Below are positions 1 through 5,428 of a stretch of DNA of 5,889 nt, piece after piece. Within the stretch, counting starts at the first letter, position 1. The number at the start of each line of letters is the position of its first letter. The notes under the pieces are model-generated. The model ran no database searches, was not told where the DNA came from, and saw only the letters and a list, made by a program, of their open reading frames with translations. The DNA comes from JACPJP01 sp964650285 (GTDB lineage Archaea > Nanobdellota > Nanobdellia > Woesearchaeales > GW2011-AR4), in contig CAZYSP010000026.1 in assembly GCA_964650285.1 (NCBI GenBank), forward strand, positions 1-5,889, in the 5' to 3' direction. Made by a program: the position numbers and the translations under genes.

Positions 1-674
1 CTCTGCTGGTTGCAACAGTAGTTGTATCTTTAGGAGGGGCTTATATTTCAATATCGGCTGTAAATTCTAGACTGAGTTCTGTAGGTTTAGCCCCAATAAC
101 AGGTTTTGCAACTATTCCAAATGGAACTGCAACTGTAACAGTACAAACTGTTTCTTCAATAAAATTTCCAGATTCAAGTGTGGCATTTGGCACAGGCAGT
201 GTAAATACTACTGGATCATATAGTAACTGCTCGCTAAGTACAGTTTATACCCCTTATAAGGGATGTGTTGGTTTTGATGATCAAACAAATGGATTTACAG
301 TTGAGAATGATGGGAATACAAATTTGAGTGTAGAGCTAAGGTCTAATATATCCCTTGCAACATTTATTGGTACAGGCGGTGGGGATTTCCGATGGAATGT
401 GAGTGTAAATGAAGCTGGAAGTTGCGTTAATAAATCTGGCACTGATAGAACTGCTGTTGAGCCTAATACAACAGATGATGGTTGTGGAGGAGATACAAGT
501 GATTGTGGAGCTGGGTGGGAGCAAATAAGCACATCAAATAAAAACATATGCCCAAGTTTGTTATTTATAGATGCCAGTGATTCTTTGGACATTGACATAA
601 ACATAACAATACCACTTGATGCTCCAGTAGGGGCCAAGATTGCAGGGTTTATTATTACAGGGACAGGGGAATAA
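1..674 (+). CDS. Pilin-like secreted/surface protein, 5' truncated by the window
   Basis: The frame is open from position 3 to a TAA at 672-674, giving 223 visible residues; the true start lies upstream of the window. A GTG at 180 is in frame but internal. The visible N-terminus is a hydrophobic segment (LLVATVVVSLGGAYISISAV, visible residues 1-20) like the membrane helix of archaeal type IV pilin-like or signal-anchored proteins, but any pilin processing site is off the window. It is followed by a 'TGFATIPNGTATVTV' stretch (33-47) and a beta-rich, Ser/Thr/Asn/Gly-rich ectodomain. That ectodomain has six cysteines (76, 88, 141, 161, 168, 183), which could form disulfides, and about nine N-x-S/T sequons, consistent with an N-glycosylated exterior protein. 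It is probably a structural or adhesive surface protein. The specific function is unknown. Next gene 87 nt downstream with its own promoter. Confidence 0.8.
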   Translation, partial: LLVATVVVSLGGAYISISAVNSRLSSVGLAPITGFATIPNGTATVTVQTVSSIKFPDSSVAFGTGSVNTTGSYSNCSLSTVYTPYKGCVGFDDQTNGFTVENDGNTNLSVELRSNISLATFIGTGGGDFRWNVSVNEAGSCVNKSGTDRTAVEPNTTDDGCGGDTSDCGAGWEQISTSNKNICPSLLFIDASDSLDIDINITIPLDAPVGAKIAGFIITGTGE

Positions 675-692
675 TAAAAATTTTTATTTTTT
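673..692 (+). terminator. Palindrome and T-tract after the pilin-like gene
   Basis: The stop codon runs into a perfect A5T5-centred palindrome (AATAAAAATTTTTATT, 673-688) followed by further T residues to 692. Archaeal transcription ends mainly at T-rich tracts, so this is a plausible terminator separating this gene from the one at 762. The hairpin has no GC pairs, so the T-tract is the more likely signal. Confidence 0.5.
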
Positions 693-724
693 GAATTATT
701 AATTTTTAATGTAAGATCGTTCTA

Positions 725-738
725 GAAAAGTTTAAATA
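725..738 (+). promoter_or_regulatory. Archaeal promoter (BRE/TATA) for the gene at 762, leaderless
   Basis: A TTTAAATA TATA box (731-738) is preceded by purine-rich GAAAAG that fits a BRE. The box centre lies about 27 bp before the ATG at 762, the usual TATA-to-transcription-start distance, so the mRNA probably begins at or within a few bases of the start codon. No Shine-Dalgarno motif is present. This geometry supports both the promoter and the chosen start. Confidence 0.7.
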
Positions 739-761
739 GGAATGAATTTATATTTATTTTA

Positions 762-1889
762 ATGAAAAAAAATTTAATAGTAATTTTTGTATTATTTTTG
801 ATATTGTTGATGATGCACATGGGCATAGTTAATGCAATTGGAATAAGCCCTTCTTCTATAAAGATTGATTTTCAGCCTAATTATGAGGAAACATTCGCTT
901 TTAAAACTGAAAGGGTAGAAAATATAGGGATTTATATAGAAGGCGGTTTAGCAGAGTATGTAACTTTGGAAGAGGATAATATGGCAAAGGATGGCACTTT
1001 TGTTATTAAAGTAAAATTACCAGCAGAGATTGAAACCCCTGGGAAAAATAGAGTATTAGTAGGTTTAATTGAAAAAGGTTCAGGAGGAGGAACTGTAGCA
1101 GGTATAGCATCAATAAGGACACCTATAGACATAAAAGTTCCTTATCCGGGTGTATATGCTGAAATAGGCTTTAATGTTAATGACTTAAACATAAATGAGA
1201 CTGCTAATTTTGTTGTTACAATAAATAATCTTGGAAAAGAGGATATTAATAACGCAAAAGCAGCAATAGATATATTTGATAGTGATGAAAGGCTCGTGGA
1301 AAAACTTTTTACTGAAGAAAAAAATATTAAACCTAATGCCCGGGAAAATTTAATGGCTTTATTTGATTCTTCCGAGCATGCTGCTGGGGCATACAAGGCT
1401 ATTGCGCATGTAACTTATGCTGATAAATCAAAGGACTTAGAAGCTAATTTTAAGATGGGAACCTTAAATGTTAAAATTATTAATTATACAAAGACATTTT
1501 TTAAAGACAAAATAGGTAAATTTGGTATTGAAATAGAATCTAGATGGAATGGTAAGATAAATGATATTTTTGCAGAAGTAAAAGTTTTTAATGACACGAA
1601 AGAGGTTTCTTCCTTTAAAACAGTTTCAGTTAGCTTAGAACCATGGGAAAAAAAGATAGTGAGCACTTTTTGGGACACTGAAGGCTTGGGTGAAGGAACT
1701 TATGATGTAGAAATCATTTTGTTTTATGAAGGACAAACAACCAAACTTAATGATGTTATAGAAATAATAACTGAGAAAGAAGAAATATCAATCTTAAAAT
1801 ACTTAACTACAACAAATTTGTTAATTGCTGCAGTATTGCTGCTTATAACAATAAATATAATTATTATTGCAAAGAAACGTAAAAAATGA
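762..1889 (+). CDS. Signal-peptide surface protein: three beta-sandwich domains, C-terminal membrane anchor
   Basis: 375 aa. Residues 1-25 form a signal peptide (MKKN, hydrophobic core, likely cleavage after GIVNA). Residues 26-125 form a first beta-rich domain opening with 'IGISPSSIKIDF'. Residues about 130-232 and 234-336 look like two related CARDB/NEW3-like immunoglobulin-fold domains: both have a charged exposed strand, a 'xxxKxxV/L' strand and a final 'GxYxxxxxxxYxxxxxxL' strand (GAYKAIAHVTYADKSKDL and GTYDVEIILFYEGQTTKL). Residues 350-370 are a transmembrane helix followed by a KKRKK cytoplasmic stop. The bulk is therefore outside the cell, tethered to the membrane. The order (N-terminal sandwich, second Ig-like domain, C-terminal TM, basic tail) resembles bacterial WxL-interacting proteins (DUF916/DUF3324), but only at the level of architecture. 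It is probably a cell-surface structural or attachment protein; partner unknown. Transcribed from its own leaderless promoter. Confidence 0.82.
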   Translation: MKKNLIVIFVLFLILLMMHMGIVNAIGISPSSIKIDFQPNYEETFAFKTERVENIGIYIEGGLAEYVTLEEDNMAKDGTFVIKVKLPAEIETPGKNRVLVGLIEKGSGGGTVAGIASIRTPIDIKVPYPGVYAEIGFNVNDLNINETANFVVTINNLGKEDINNAKAAIDIFDSDERLVEKLFTEEKNIKPNARENLMALFDSSEHAAGAYKAIAHVTYADKSKDLEANFKMGTLNVKIINYTKTFFKDKIGKFGIEIESRWNGKINDIFAEVKVFNDTKEVSSFKTVSVSLEPWEKKIVSTFWDTEGLGEGTYDVEIILFYEGQTTKLNDVIEIITEKEEISILKYLTTTNLLIAAVLLLITINIIIIAKKRKK

Positions 1890-1923
1890 AAACAGCAGAA
1901 AATTACAAATTTTCCAGCTTTCA
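1887..1923 (+). terminator. Imperfect hairpin after the 375-aa gene
   Basis: From the stop codon, TGAAAACAGCAGAAAATT (1887-1904) can pair with AATTTTCCAGCTTTCA (1908-1923) around an ACA loop, with a small bulge and mismatches. A T-rich stretch (TTTT at 1924-1928 region) follows. It could be a terminator or a 3' stabilising structure. Archaeal termination does not require hairpins, so the role is inference. Confidence 0.35.
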
Positions 1924-1931
1924 TTTTAAAA
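1924..1931 (+). promoter_or_regulatory. Weak TATA-like element before the gene at 1958
   Basis: TTTTAAAA-type sequence centred about 30 bp before the ATG at 1958, within the 68-nt gap after the preceding stop. It is a poorer match than the other promoters here. Read-through from the upstream gene is an alternative source of the transcript. Confidence 0.3.
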
Positions 1932-1957
1932 ATTCATAACAAAAAATATAGTTTAAA

Positions 1958-2380
1958 ATGAAAATAACTAAGTTCTTTTTATTATTGATATTTTTAGTTA
2001 TAATCTCCACTTTCTTAACTTATGCATTTTATAACTTTTTTGTAATAGAAGATATAATAACTCTAAATATGGGGGTAAAAGTTAATGACCATTTTGGACT
2101 TAATGCAGATGCAGATGCCATAAAATTTGGGATGATAATGCCAGGTACGTCAAGTCAAAGATTAATAATGGTTAATAATAATGCAACTTACCCACTAAAA
2201 GTTATGATTCTAAAATCTGGTTATATTGCAGATTGGGTTAAAATTTCTGAAAATAACTTTATTTTGGAAGAAAATGGGAATAGACAAGTAATTTTTGAGG
2301 TTTCTGCTCCTGAAAATGTTAATTTTGGAAATTATACAGGAGAAGTTAAGATTATTTTTAAAAAGACTTTGTTCGGTTAA
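1958..2380 (+). CDS. Small membrane-anchored single beta-sandwich protein
   Basis: 140 aa. Residues 6-27 are a strongly hydrophobic N-terminal segment after MKITK, acting as signal peptide or uncleaved anchor. Residues about 45-136 form one beta-sandwich of the MSP/ASH-like kind: 'DADAIKFGMIMPGTSSQR' (51-68), 'VNNNATYPLKV' with a sequon at N75, 'WVKISENNFILEENGNRQ' and a final 'FGNYTGEVKIIFKK'. The pattern 'FG-x-x-x-PG-x-x-x-x-R-x-I-x-V-x-N' followed by 'NYTGEVKI' is typical of archaeal extracytoplasmic Ig-like domains. The last two strands resemble the first sandwich of the 429-aa protein downstream ('GAYSGKILIKG'). No catalytic residues are visible. It is probably a minor surface subunit or a chaperone-like partner of the neighbouring surface proteins. 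No Shine-Dalgarno site; the start is the only ATG ahead of the hydrophobic segment. Confidence 0.78.
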   Translation: MKITKFFLLLIFLVIISTFLTYAFYNFFVIEDIITLNMGVKVNDHFGLNADADAIKFGMIMPGTSSQRLIMVNNNATYPLKVMILKSGYIADWVKISENNFILEENGNRQVIFEVSAPENVNFGNYTGEVKIIFKKTLFG

Positions 2381-2430
2381 TAGAATAATTAAAAGAACTG
2401 TGTTTTATTAATTAACTTCGAAAAATCAAC

Positions 2431-2443
2431 TATTTTTTTCTTT
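2431..2443 (+). terminator. T-tract after the 140-aa gene
   Basis: A run of seven T interrupted by C and continued by TTT lies about 50-60 nt after the stop at 2380 and before the RHH promoter. It fits an archaeal T-tract terminator. There is no convincing hairpin. Confidence 0.35.
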
Positions 2444-2475
2444 AAATTCATTGTATAGAATGTTCCAAAATTACA

Positions 2476-2488
2476 CAATATTTATATA
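2476..2488 (+). promoter_or_regulatory. Archaeal promoter for the RHH/surface-protein operon
   Basis: TTTATATA (2481-2488), preceded by an A-rich ACAATA stretch, is centred about 29 bp before the ATG at 2514, giving a leaderless or very short-leader transcript. The right edge of the box overlaps the inverted repeat at 2486-2504, so a protein bound there would compete with TBP. Confidence 0.68.
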
Positions 2489-2515
2489 TATCATTATGAT
2501 ATATTTATGATATAT
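2486..2515 (+). promoter_or_regulatory. Candidate RHH operator: inverted repeat plus 11-bp direct repeat
   Basis: ATATATCAT (2486-2494) and ATGATATAT (2496-2504) form a perfect 9-bp inverted repeat with a 1-nt spacer. The right arm is repeated exactly at 2507-2515, 11 bp further on. These three half-sites run from the TATA box to the start codon. Dimeric RHH repressors bind short half-sites in adjacent helical turns, so autoregulation by the RHH gene that starts at 2514 is the natural reading. AT-rich background makes chance similarity easier, but a 9-bp arm present three times in 30 bp is notable. Confidence 0.55.
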
Positions 2516-2672
2516 GGGTAAATTGTTGCACATAAGAGTAGGCAAGAGGTTAAAGGAAAGGATGCAGGTTTTGATAGATACAGGGCTGTTCAGCAACCAA
2601 GCAGAGATAGCCAGAGAAGCCATAAGAGAACTTTTGATTAAATATAGTAAAGAGCTTAAAAAGAAAGAGTAA
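2514..2672 (+). CDS. Ribbon-helix-helix (CopG/Arc-like) transcriptional regulator, 52 aa
   Basis: A 52-aa ORF (MGKLLHIRV... to ...KKKE, TAA). Residues 4-9 (LLHIRV) form the DNA-binding beta strand with alternating outward residues H6 and R8. Residues 11-22 (KRLKERMQVLID) form helix A. 'TGLFSN' (23-28) is the turn, and 'NQAEIAREAIRELLIKY' (28-44) is helix B. The 'G-x-F/Y-x-N-x-S/A-E-x-x-R-x-A-I-R-E-L-L' pattern is the hallmark of this family. The C-terminus is a Lys-rich tail. RHH proteins bind DNA as dimers or tetramers, usually as repressors of their own operon. The stop is 2 nt from the next ATG, so it is almost certainly co-transcribed with the 429-aa surface protein. It is unlikely to be an antitoxin, because the partner is a membrane surface protein and not a small toxin. 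Confidence 0.88.
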   Translation: MGKLLHIRVGKRLKERMQVLIDTGLFSNQAEIAREAIRELLIKYSKELKKKE

Positions 2673-2674
2673 AA

Positions 2675-3964
2675 ATGGTTAAAATATCAAATAATCTACT
2701 AGCGATTTTGATAATAATATTTGGATTAATAGTTAGTTATAATAACTGGCTTATCTACAAAAATGCTGAATTAATAGCTGTAACTGGTCAAACAACAAAA
2801 ACAGGCACTATAACAATAGATTTCACTAAACCAGCTGCACCTGCTGAAGAAGCGGCAGCAGAAGAAGAAGTGGCAGCTGCTGCACCGTCTGCTGCTGGTG
2901 GAGGTGGTGGTGGAGGTCTAGGAGCTGGTTTTGTACCTGAGAAAGAAATTTCACCTTCTATAAAATTAGATACGGATTTAATAAAGGTTAGTTTAAAGGA
3001 AGACCAAATTATAACAGAGTCATTAAGAATAACAAATGATGGTAATACAAAGCTAGAGCTCAATTTAAAAATTAGCGGTGTAGAAGAATTTATATTTTTA
3101 AGTGAGGATTCTATTACTCTAGAACTGGGAGAAAGTAAGTCAATAAAATTAAAAATAGTGGGTATATCTATTGGCGCGTATAGTGGAAAAATATTAATCA
3201 AAGGTGATGGAATTAACGAATCAGTAAGAGTAATTTTTGATGTAGAGTCAAAAAAGATTTTATTTGACATTGCTTTAGATTTAATAAAATCAGAAATATT
3301 AATTGGGGATGATTTAAATATAAAAATAGGTCTAATTAATCTTGGGGTTCCCGGGATGGTGAATGTTAGTTTATATTATAAAATAAGTGATTCAAATAAT
3401 AATATTGTTTTAAAAGAAAACGAAATTGTGAAAGTTGAAACACAAAAAGAATTTATTAAAAACTTCAAACTGCCTTCTGATATAGCAATAGGTGATTATT
3501 TAATTTCTGCGGAAGTACGTTATGGTGAGGATACAGCTATTTCAAGTTCTTTGTTTAAGGTAATTAAAAGCCAGATAATATTAAAATTTTCATTAATAGG
3601 TGTACTGACAATTTTGGTAGTGCTACTAATAGTCCTAACTATAATTAACTTAAGAGAACATAAAGACCTTAAATATATTATTAAAACAAATAAAATTCTA
3701 AAATCTATCGGTCTAGAAATAAGCCCTAGAGAGATGAAAAGAATTTCCATTAAAAGGGGCAAGATACAGAAAAAACTTGATTCTTTGCTTGAGGCTTACA
3801 ATTCTGGATTTATAAGCAAGGAATCTTACGGAAAAAGCAAAAAAAGCCTGGAAAATGAAATAAAAAGCTTAAGCAAGGAGAAAATCAGAAAGAAAGAAAA
3901 AATTGCTGGAAAAAAGAGTATATTTTCAAGGTTATTTGAAAAAAGAAAAGGTCCAAAAATATAG
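2675..3964 (+). CDS. Two-TM surface protein: Gly/Ala/Glu linker, two beta-sandwiches, basic cytoplasmic tail
   Basis: 429 aa. Residues 8-27 form an N-terminal membrane segment. 'AVTGQTTKTGTITIDF' (35-50) follows and recalls the post-TM stretch of the first gene. Residues 53-84 are a low-complexity Ala/Glu/Pro linker ending in seven glycines. The first sandwich is about 95-190 ('RITNDGNTKLELNLKI', 'LELGESKSIKLKI', 'GAYSGKILIKGDG'). The second is about 197-297 (CARDB-like, 'IGDDLNIKIGLINLG', 'LPSDIAIGDYLISAEV'). A second TM helix is at 302-325. The tail (326-429) is highly basic and helical, with a SHOCT-like 'LDSLLEAYNSGFISKESY' (368-385). The sandwiches should face outside and the tail the cytoplasm. 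No enzyme motif is seen; it is probably structural or a surface sensor. The ATG lies 2 nt after the RHH stop with no clear Shine-Dalgarno. The frame continues after two TAG codons into another plausible domain (see 3965-4183). The sandwich is paralogous to the pseudogene at 4738-5293. Confidence 0.82.
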   Translation: MVKISNNLLAILIIIFGLIVSYNNWLIYKNAELIAVTGQTTKTGTITIDFTKPAAPAEEAAAEEEVAAAAPSAAGGGGGGGLGAGFVPEKEISPSIKLDTDLIKVSLKEDQIITESLRITNDGNTKLELNLKISGVEEFIFLSEDSITLELGESKSIKLKIVGISIGAYSGKILIKGDGINESVRVIFDVESKKILFDIALDLIKSEILIGDDLNIKIGLINLGVPGMVNVSLYYKISDSNNNIVLKENEIVKVETQKEFIKNFKLPSDIAIGDYLISAEVRYGEDTAISSSLFKVIKSQIILKFSLIGVLTILVVLLIVLTIINLREHKDLKYIIKTNKILKSIGLEISPREMKRISIKRGKIQKKLDSLLEAYNSGFISKESYGKSKKSLENEIKSLSKEKIRKKEKIAGKKSIFSRLFEKRKGPKI

Positions 3965-4183
3965 GAGTAGAAAACTAAAGAAGAAGCTGAAAGTTCAATA
4001 TTTGCCGAATGCTATAGATCATTGTTAAAGGCAGAGAGGGAATTAAAAAGATGTAATATCAAAAAATCAAGAAAAATTTATTTTAAGGCAAGAGAATTAT
4101 ATGCTAAATTAGAATTTTCGGAGAAAAAAGGACTGTATAATGAACTAATAGAACTTCAGAAAAAATTTGAAAAGCTGCGTTAG
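3965..4183 (+). pseudogene. Detached C-terminal helical domain, in frame with the upstream gene beyond two TAG codons
   Basis: The frame of the 429-aa gene continues after TAG 3962-3964 as GAG, TAG (3968-3970), then 70 open codons to a third TAG at 4181-4183. The translation is protein-like: charged and helical, with 'ARELYAKLEFSEKKGLY' and 'NELIELQKKFEKLR'. That pattern (KARELYxKL...EKxxLYxELxxL) is the kind of helical hairpin that commonly forms the cytoplasmic end of DPANN membrane proteins. No ATG or GTG starts this segment; only an internal TTG (4022-4024) could, and it would cut off the first part. GGAG at 3964-3967 resembles a Shine-Dalgarno but has no start at the right distance. Best reading: the C-terminus of the upstream protein, cut off by nonsense mutation(s). 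TAG recoding or an unconventional start are less likely alternatives. Confidence 0.55.
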
Positions 4184-4209
4184 TTGAGAATTAATCTTAT
4201 AATAAACAA

Positions 4210-4223
4210 AACATTTTTATATA
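4210..4223 (+). promoter_or_regulatory. Archaeal promoter for the coiled-coil gene, leaderless
   Basis: TTTATATA (4216-4223), preceded by an A-rich stretch, is centred about 25-26 bp before the ATG at 4245. The spacing predicts transcription beginning at the start codon and supports that start. Confidence 0.7.
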
Positions 4224-4244
4224 AGTTTTTAATAAGAAATCCTT

Positions 4245-4625
4245 ATGGTAATCAATGATAATAAAATTAAAAAAGTTGACATTTTTCTAAAGAAAATTGG
4301 CATGGGTAAACCTTTGTCTCCGAAATATGAGGAGGAGGGTGAGAATCATACAGCATTGCTCACAGATGCTCTTGAAGATTTAAAAAAGGAGATGGGGCAC
4401 CTGTATAATGAAAAAAGAGATTTAGAAAATAGTTTGGTGCAAACAGGAGAGGATATGAATTTGACTCGAAGCGAAGAGAGTAGGCTGAGAAAAAAATTAT
4501 CATCCTTAGCGAATAAAGAATCTGAAATTGGTTCTAAGAAAGTTGAACTTGAAGAGAAACTCAAGAGGCTTAATTTTAAGATGTCTAAGGTAAGTAAAAT
4601 AAAGGACGAACTAAAAGATTTGTAA
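4245..4625 (+). CDS. Small cytoplasmic coiled-coil protein of unknown function
   Basis: 126 aa with no signal peptide or membrane segment. Residues 1-35 are a short basic then acidic lead ('KKVDIFLKKIGMGKPLSPKY'). From about residue 36 to the end the chain is highly charged with hydrophobic residues at heptad-like spacing ('LTDALEDLKKEM', 'LYNEKRDLENSL', 'LRKKLSSLANKESEI', 'VELEEKLKRLNFKM'), so it should form a long, perhaps hairpin, coiled coil. I do not recognise a specific family. Such proteins act as scaffolds or as cytoplasmic partners of membrane assemblies. Its position after the surface-protein gene and its basic/helical tail makes an accessory role possible, but this is only inference. 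It has its own leaderless promoter and a convergent terminator hairpin downstream. Confidence 0.72.
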   Translation: MVINDNKIKKVDIFLKKIGMGKPLSPKYEEEGENHTALLTDALEDLKKEMGHLYNEKRDLENSLVQTGEDMNLTRSEESRLRKKLSSLANKESEIGSKKVELEEKLKRLNFKMSKVSKIKDELKDL

Positions 4626-4673
4626 CTAATTTTTAAGTAAAACCTATTATTTATGTTCTAAATTCCTAGAGAC

Positions 4674-4699
4674 AAAAGAAAAAATCATTTTTCTCTTTT
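4674..4699. terminator. AT-rich hairpin between convergent genes
   Basis: AAAAGAAAAAA (4674-4684) pairs with TTTTCTCTTTT (4689-4699) over 11 positions with one A-C mismatch and a 4-nt loop. It lies between the plus-strand coiled-coil gene and the minus-strand pseudogene, and gives a T-rich tract on both strands, so it could terminate transcription from either side. Confidence 0.5.
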
Positions 4700-4737
4700 A
4701 GTTCAATAACAAAATTGTCTAAAGAAATTTCATTAAA

Positions 4738-5293
4738 TTATATTAGAAATGGGTTAAATATTAAAATCAATAAAAGTAAAAAAAAAATTAAAACTATAAA
4801 TATTACAATTATTTTCTCAATATAATTTTTCCCTCTTAAAAATATATGCGTAAAAAATAATATGACTAGTGGAATGAGGAATATTGAGAAAGTAATATAA
4901 ATTCCTAGGACCTTAGCTAGAAGAATTTGAGCTTTTGTTTGTCCCCCTATGACATTAAAAGAGGTTTCAGATTCTGATTGTGAAGATGTAGAAGTTAAAG
5001 TTACTTTCAAAAAATAAATTCCTTTTTCTAAATCTTCTGGAACTCTTAAATTTCCAACAAAAGATGCTTGGGTTTCGACTGCAACAGTCTCAGTTTTTAA
5101 GGCTTTTAATTGTCTATTAATATCAAAAATTCATATTTTAATGTGATATCTATTCTTTCTTGACTGGCAAATTAACTAATTTTATTGTAAACCATATATT
5201 TTCTCCTTTGGGTACACTTTCATAAGTCTCTGGCAGATCGATTTCTAAATTAAATGTCTGTGCAGAAACTATGTTTGCCAGGAAAACAACTTC
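4738..5293 (-). pseudogene. Decayed membrane-anchored beta-sandwich protein, paralogue of the 429-aa protein's second domain
   Basis: Reading the minus strand with two frame changes gives about 185 codons of continuous protein-like sequence. Frame A (5293-5153) encodes the end of a signal peptide ('VVFLANIVSAQ') and the first strands ('VPKGENIWFTIKLVNL'), stopping at TAG 5152-5150. Frame B (about 5156-5130) gives 'RIDITLKYE'. Frame C (5127-4738) gives 'FDINRQLKALKTETVAVETQ', 'NLRVPEDLEKGIYFLKV', then two TM helices (about 4908-4837 and 4812-4756) joined by a short basic loop. The stitched sandwich aligns with residues 210-296 of the 429-aa protein (VETQxxFxxNxxxPxDxxxGxYxLxxxV). The start codon and most of the signal peptide are missing. 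Each shift fits loss of one base (or four at the GAAA-like repeat near 5155). The intact version was probably a single-domain surface protein. Sequencing error could explain the shifts but not the lost 5' end. Confidence 0.72.
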
Positions 5294-5327
5294 TTAAGCT
5301 CTTATTCTATCAATATATTAATTGCTA

Positions 5328-5372
5328 TATTAGTATAATAAATAGTAAAGTTTATATATTTGTATACTAATA
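5328..5372 (+). promoter_or_regulatory. Inverted repeat flanking the TATA box of the tandem RHH genes
   Basis: TATTAGTATA (5328-5337) and TATACTAATA (5363-5372) are perfect reverse complements with a 25-bp spacer that contains the TATA box. The outer ends lie 45 bp apart. Dimers bound to both arms could trap or occlude the promoter. A role as operator for the RHH proteins encoded just downstream is inferred. Confidence 0.5.
5345..5358 (+). promoter_or_regulatory. Archaeal promoter (BRE/TATA) for the tandem RHH operon
   Basis: GTAAAG followed by TTTATATA (5351-5358) is the best BRE/TATA match in this stretch. It predicts a transcription start near 5380 and a leader of about 50 nt before the ATG at 5429, unlike the leaderless genes elsewhere in the window. 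A weaker TATA-like ATATTTAA (5401-5408) lies about 24 bp before that ATG and could give a leaderless alternative. Confidence 0.6.
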
Positions 5373-5384
5373 AGGCAGTATTTG

Positions 5385-5411
5385 AGTCCATATTTAGTCC
5401 ATATTTAATCC
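5385..5411 (+). repeat. 11-bp tandem repeat in the RHH leader
   Basis: AGTCCATATTT occurs at 5385-5395 and again at 5396-5406, followed by a partial, one-mismatch third unit AATCC (5407-5411). The period equals about one DNA turn, so identical faces are presented, as in repeated RHH half-sites. It lies between the predicted transcription start and the RHH start codon. Confidence 0.6.
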
Positions 5412-5428
5412 GGAAATTATGTAATAAA

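Noticed and set aside
281..637. 118-aa minus-strand ORF inside the first gene
   Set aside because: Antisense shadow; the plus strand shows a coherent secreted protein with sequons and cysteines.
1890..1957. Read-through of the TGA of the 375-aa gene
   Set aside because: The in-frame translation to the next stop is short and not protein-like, and the KKRKK tail is a natural end for a membrane anchor.
2788..3270. 160-aa minus-strand ORF with poly-Pro and poly-Ala
   Set aside because: It is the antisense shadow of the Gly/Ala/Glu linker and sandwich of the 429-aa gene; no promoter or start context supports it.
2514..3964. Toxin-antitoxin module with RHH antitoxin
   Set aside because: The downstream partner is a 429-aa two-TM surface protein with no toxin fold or size.
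3962..3970. Pyrrolysine insertion at the two TAG codons
   Set aside because: Two TAGs two codons apart would be unusual, other genes here end in TAG as an ordinary stop (5570-5572, followed at once by a new start), and no Pyl machinery is visible. Kept only as an alternative.
5360..5428. N-terminal extension of the first RHH gene from a TTG start
   Set aside because: It overlaps the TATA region, inverted repeat and 11-bp repeats, lacks protein-like composition, and the second RHH copy begins at the equivalent Met without it.
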